DNA from: Polaromonas sp. YR568
GTDB lineage: Bacteria; Pseudomonadota; Gammaproteobacteria; Burkholderiales; Burkholderiaceae_C
Direction of reading: 5' to 3'
NCBI GenBank assembly: GCA_945878995.1
Contig: CAMCUN010000008.1
Coordinates: forward strand, 1 to 64,000
Length of the DNA stretch: 64,000 nt
The translations under genes and the position numbers were made by a program. Within the stretch, counting starts at the first letter, position 1. Each line of letters opens with the position of its first letter. Positions 62,420-64,000 of this stretch are shown in pieces. The notes under the pieces are model-generated. The model saw nothing but the letters and a program-made list of their open reading frames with translations. It was not told where the DNA came from and did not search any database.

Positions 62420-63250
62420 CTACTCGGCGGCCAGCCGCTCGGCGTGCTGGGCCTGCGCCACCTGCAGGGCCAGGCAGAGGTCGTCCCAGGCCTTGGCTTT
62501 GTCCAGGGGTGTGCGCATGAGGGCGCCCAGGTCGTAGCTGACCACGGCGGGCATGCCCCAGAGGTCGTGCACCTGGCCACGCAGCCGACCCAGGGGCTCG
62601 TCGGTTTCCAGCAGGGCTTGCGCGCCCAGGCGGCTCATGATGAAGACCACATCGGGCTCAGTGCGCTCCAGCACCTCGTCCAGGCCGTGCACCTCGGCAG
62701 GGCCGGCGCTGCGCTGCAGCGGGGCCAGCCAGACCATGGCGCCTTGGTGCAGGCGGGCAGCGCGCAGCATGTGTTGTAGCAGCTGGCCTGCGCTGTCGTT
62801 CAATTCATCGGGCCGGCCTTCGGCAAGCAGCAACCAGCGCTGCCCGGCGGCGGCGCTGGCATCGTCTTTGCCGGCCACGAGTTGGGCGGCATCGACGCGC
62901 CAGCTGGCGCCTGTGGATGCTGCTTCAGCGGCTGGGGCTGTGGGCAGCGGTGAGGCAGCGGGCATCGGTGAGGCGGCGGGGGGGCGGGCAGCAGGGGCCG
63001 AAGGCGGCGCTGGCATGGCCGCATCTGGAGGCGCTGACCTGGCGCTTGCAGTCTGCGCTGGGTTTGGGCGGGCGGTCTGCGCAGGCGACAAAGTTGTTGG
63101 CGAAGGAGCTGGCGAAGGTGCAGCAGCGGCGGCAGTCACAGGTGTCGCCTTCGATGACGCAGGCTGGTCCGCTTCAGGCAGCGGCGACCACACCTGCACA
63201 CCCATTTCTTTGAGCATGGCCCGTTGGCGTTTGTCCAGGTCCAGGCTCAT
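62420..63250 (-). CDS. Uracil-DNA-glycosylase-superfamily-like protein, probably inactive
   Basis: The 276-residue protein has a Pro/Ala-rich low-complexity linker (about 28-110) after an N-terminal LDLDKRQRAMLKEMGVQVW. A C-terminal domain (about 120-276) has the layout of type 4/5 uracil-DNA glycosylases (WLLLAEGRPDE, RSAGPAEVHGLDEVLER, KAKAWDDLCLA). The Fe-S cysteines and the active-site GEAPG and H-P-S motifs of the family are absent (YDLGALMRTPLDKA is found instead). It overlaps rimI by 4 bp. Activity is doubtful; the assignment is by layout and context. Confidence 0.6.
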   Translation of the reverse strand: MSLDLDKRQRAMLKEMGVQVWSPLPEADQPASSKATPVTAAAAAPSPAPSPTTLSPAQTARPNPAQTASARSAPPDAAMPAPPSAPAARPPAASPMPAASPLPTAPAAEAASTGASWRVDAAQLVAGKDDASAAAGQRWLLLAEGRPDELNDSAGQLLQHMLRAARLHQGAMVWLAPLQRSAGPAEVHGLDEVLERTEPDVVFIMSRLGAQALLETDEPLGRLRGQVHDLWGMPAVVSYDLGALMRTPLDKAKAWDDLCLALQVAQAQHAERLAAE

Positions 63251-63750
63251 GGTGGGGGGCTGGTGGTTGTGCCCAGGGGCAGGTTCATGACCACAGCGTC
63301 TTCGCGCTTGAACGCGGCCAGGGGGTAGTAGTTGCGGCGCACGCCCATTTCTTTGAATCCGTAGCGTTCATAAATACGGCGGGCGCGGGTGTTGCTCACG
63401 CGCACTTCCAGCCACAGCCATTGTGCGCCCTGGCCTGCAGACCAGATGGCCACCTCGTTGAGCATGTGCCGGGCATGGCCTTGGCCTTGTGCGTCGGGCG
63501 TGACTGTGATGTTGAGCAGGTGGGTTTCATCCAGCCCTTTCATGAGCACAAAATAGCCCAGCAGCTGCTCGCGCTGCAGCAGCACGCAGGCGTGGTAGCC
63601 GGCACGCAGCGAGTCTGCAAAATTACCGCTGGACCACGGGTGGGCGTAGGCCAGCTTTTCAATGTGGGCCACCTCGTTCAACCAGGCCGCCGTCATGGGC
63701 GCCAAGCTCAGAGCTTCTGGGCGATAGGCGGGGCGGGGCACGGCGTTCAT
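63247..63750 (-). CDS. rimI: RimI, ribosomal protein S18-alanine N-acetyltransferase
   Basis: The 167-residue GNAT acetyltransferase has the acetyl-CoA motif TVTPDAQGQGHARHMLNE (Q/RxxGxG/A-like) and the RimI features VRVSNTRARRIYERYGFKEMGVRRNYY. It N-acetylates the N-terminal alanine of ribosomal protein S18. It overlaps both tsaB and the UDG-like gene by 4 bp, the arrangement usual for this order. Confidence 0.95.
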   Translation of the reverse strand: MNAVPRPAYRPEALSLAPMTAAWLNEVAHIEKLAYAHPWSSGNFADSLRAGYHACVLLQREQLLGYFVLMKGLDETHLLNITVTPDAQGQGHARHMLNEVAIWSAGQGAQWLWLEVRVSNTRARRIYERYGFKEMGVRRNYYPLAAFKREDAVVMNLPLGTTTSPPP

Positions 63751-64000
63751 GGGCTCAAGCTTGGCAAGGCCGCTTGGGCCGCGGCTTTGGCGGCCAGGCG
63801 CTCGTCGGTGGTTTGGGCCACTTTGTCGCGCACGTAAAGCGGCAGGGCTTGCGCAGCGGGCACGGCCAGGCCCTGGGCCATGAGGCCGGGGGCCAGGCGC
63901 AGCAAGGCGGCCGCCGTGGGCCAGGCGGGCAGCACCAGGGCCGTGGTCGGCAGGGCGGGCAGGCGAGCGCCATAGACCTCAAACACATTGCCGGCCAACA
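63747..64000 (-). CDS. tsaB: TsaB, tRNA threonylcarbamoyladenosine biosynthesis protein (3' end only)
   Basis: The visible C-terminal part of about 84 residues contains AQALPLYVRDKVAQTTDERLAAKAA, the usual TsaB ending. The N-terminal ASKHA-fold region lies beyond the right edge. TsaB acts with TsaD and TsaE in forming t6A37 of tRNA. It is coupled to rimI by a 4-bp overlap. Confidence 0.85.
   Translation of the reverse strand, partial: LAGNVFEVYGARLPALPTTALVLPAWPTAAALLRLAPGLMAQGLAVPAAQALPLYVRDKVAQTTDERLAAKAAAQAALPSLSP

Overview
The window is about 64 kb of GC-rich, densely coding DNA with long catabolic operons, many Bug-type solute-binding proteins, a PaaR-type phenylacetate cluster and proteobacterial housekeeping genes (ssb, uvrA, pyrF, rimI, tsaB). 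This combination points to a betaproteobacterium of the order Burkholderiales, most likely Comamonadaceae. That assignment is an inference from gene content and style. No rRNA, tRNA, transposase or phage gene was seen.

Region 1 (1-10046) is an aerobic phenylacetate (paa) cluster. paaG-I-K-A-B-C-D-E, a TetR regulator (paaR) and paaZ run on the minus strand. paaY diverges on the plus strand, and a 26-bp near-perfect palindrome (likely PaaR operator) lies between them. Together they activate phenylacetate to its CoA thioester, epoxidise the ring, isomerise it to an oxepin and open it. The late beta-oxidation genes paaF, paaH and paaJ are not here.

Region 2 (10047-21332) is mixed: an orphan Phd-type antitoxin, a crotonase, ssb and uvrA (divergent), DUF1330 and DUF4197 genes, pyrF, an iron-regulated two-gene operon ending in a DUF2325 gene, and a SOUL heme-binding protein. 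It holds two repeat families: a REP/BIME-like array with an exact 120-bp period, and a GC-rich 128-bp repeat that also occurs at the left edge of the window. A decayed 225-bp copy of the pyrF 5' end lies 2.8 kb from the intact gene, so the iron operon and the SOUL gene are bracketed by direct repeats.

Region 3 (21424-61179) is a 40-kb catabolic block. It contains four Bug proteins without membrane partners, a Liv-type ABC transporter, three crotonase or CoA-transferase modules, two TauD/TfdA dioxygenases, two zinc alcohol dehydrogenases, two aldehyde dehydrogenases, a maleylacetate-reductase-like enzyme, a fumarylacetoacetase-family hydrolase, a citryl-CoA-lyase-like enzyme with an MFE-2-like SDR and MaoC pair, and a Baeyer-Villiger monooxygenase with a hydrolase and an acyl-CoA dehydrogenase. 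The likely theme is ring or branched-acid compounds taken up, oxidised, opened and fed to beta-oxidation as CoA esters. Two shared promoter motifs link separate operons: one at 22566 and 29848 (probably for the LysR regulator at 28939-29826), and a different one at 41002, 44846, 53105 and 58266 (possibly for the MarR regulator at 41111-41647).

Region 4 (61227-64000) returns to ordinary genes: an EamA exporter, a uracil-DNA-glycosylase-like protein that appears degenerate, rimI and the 3' end of tsaB.
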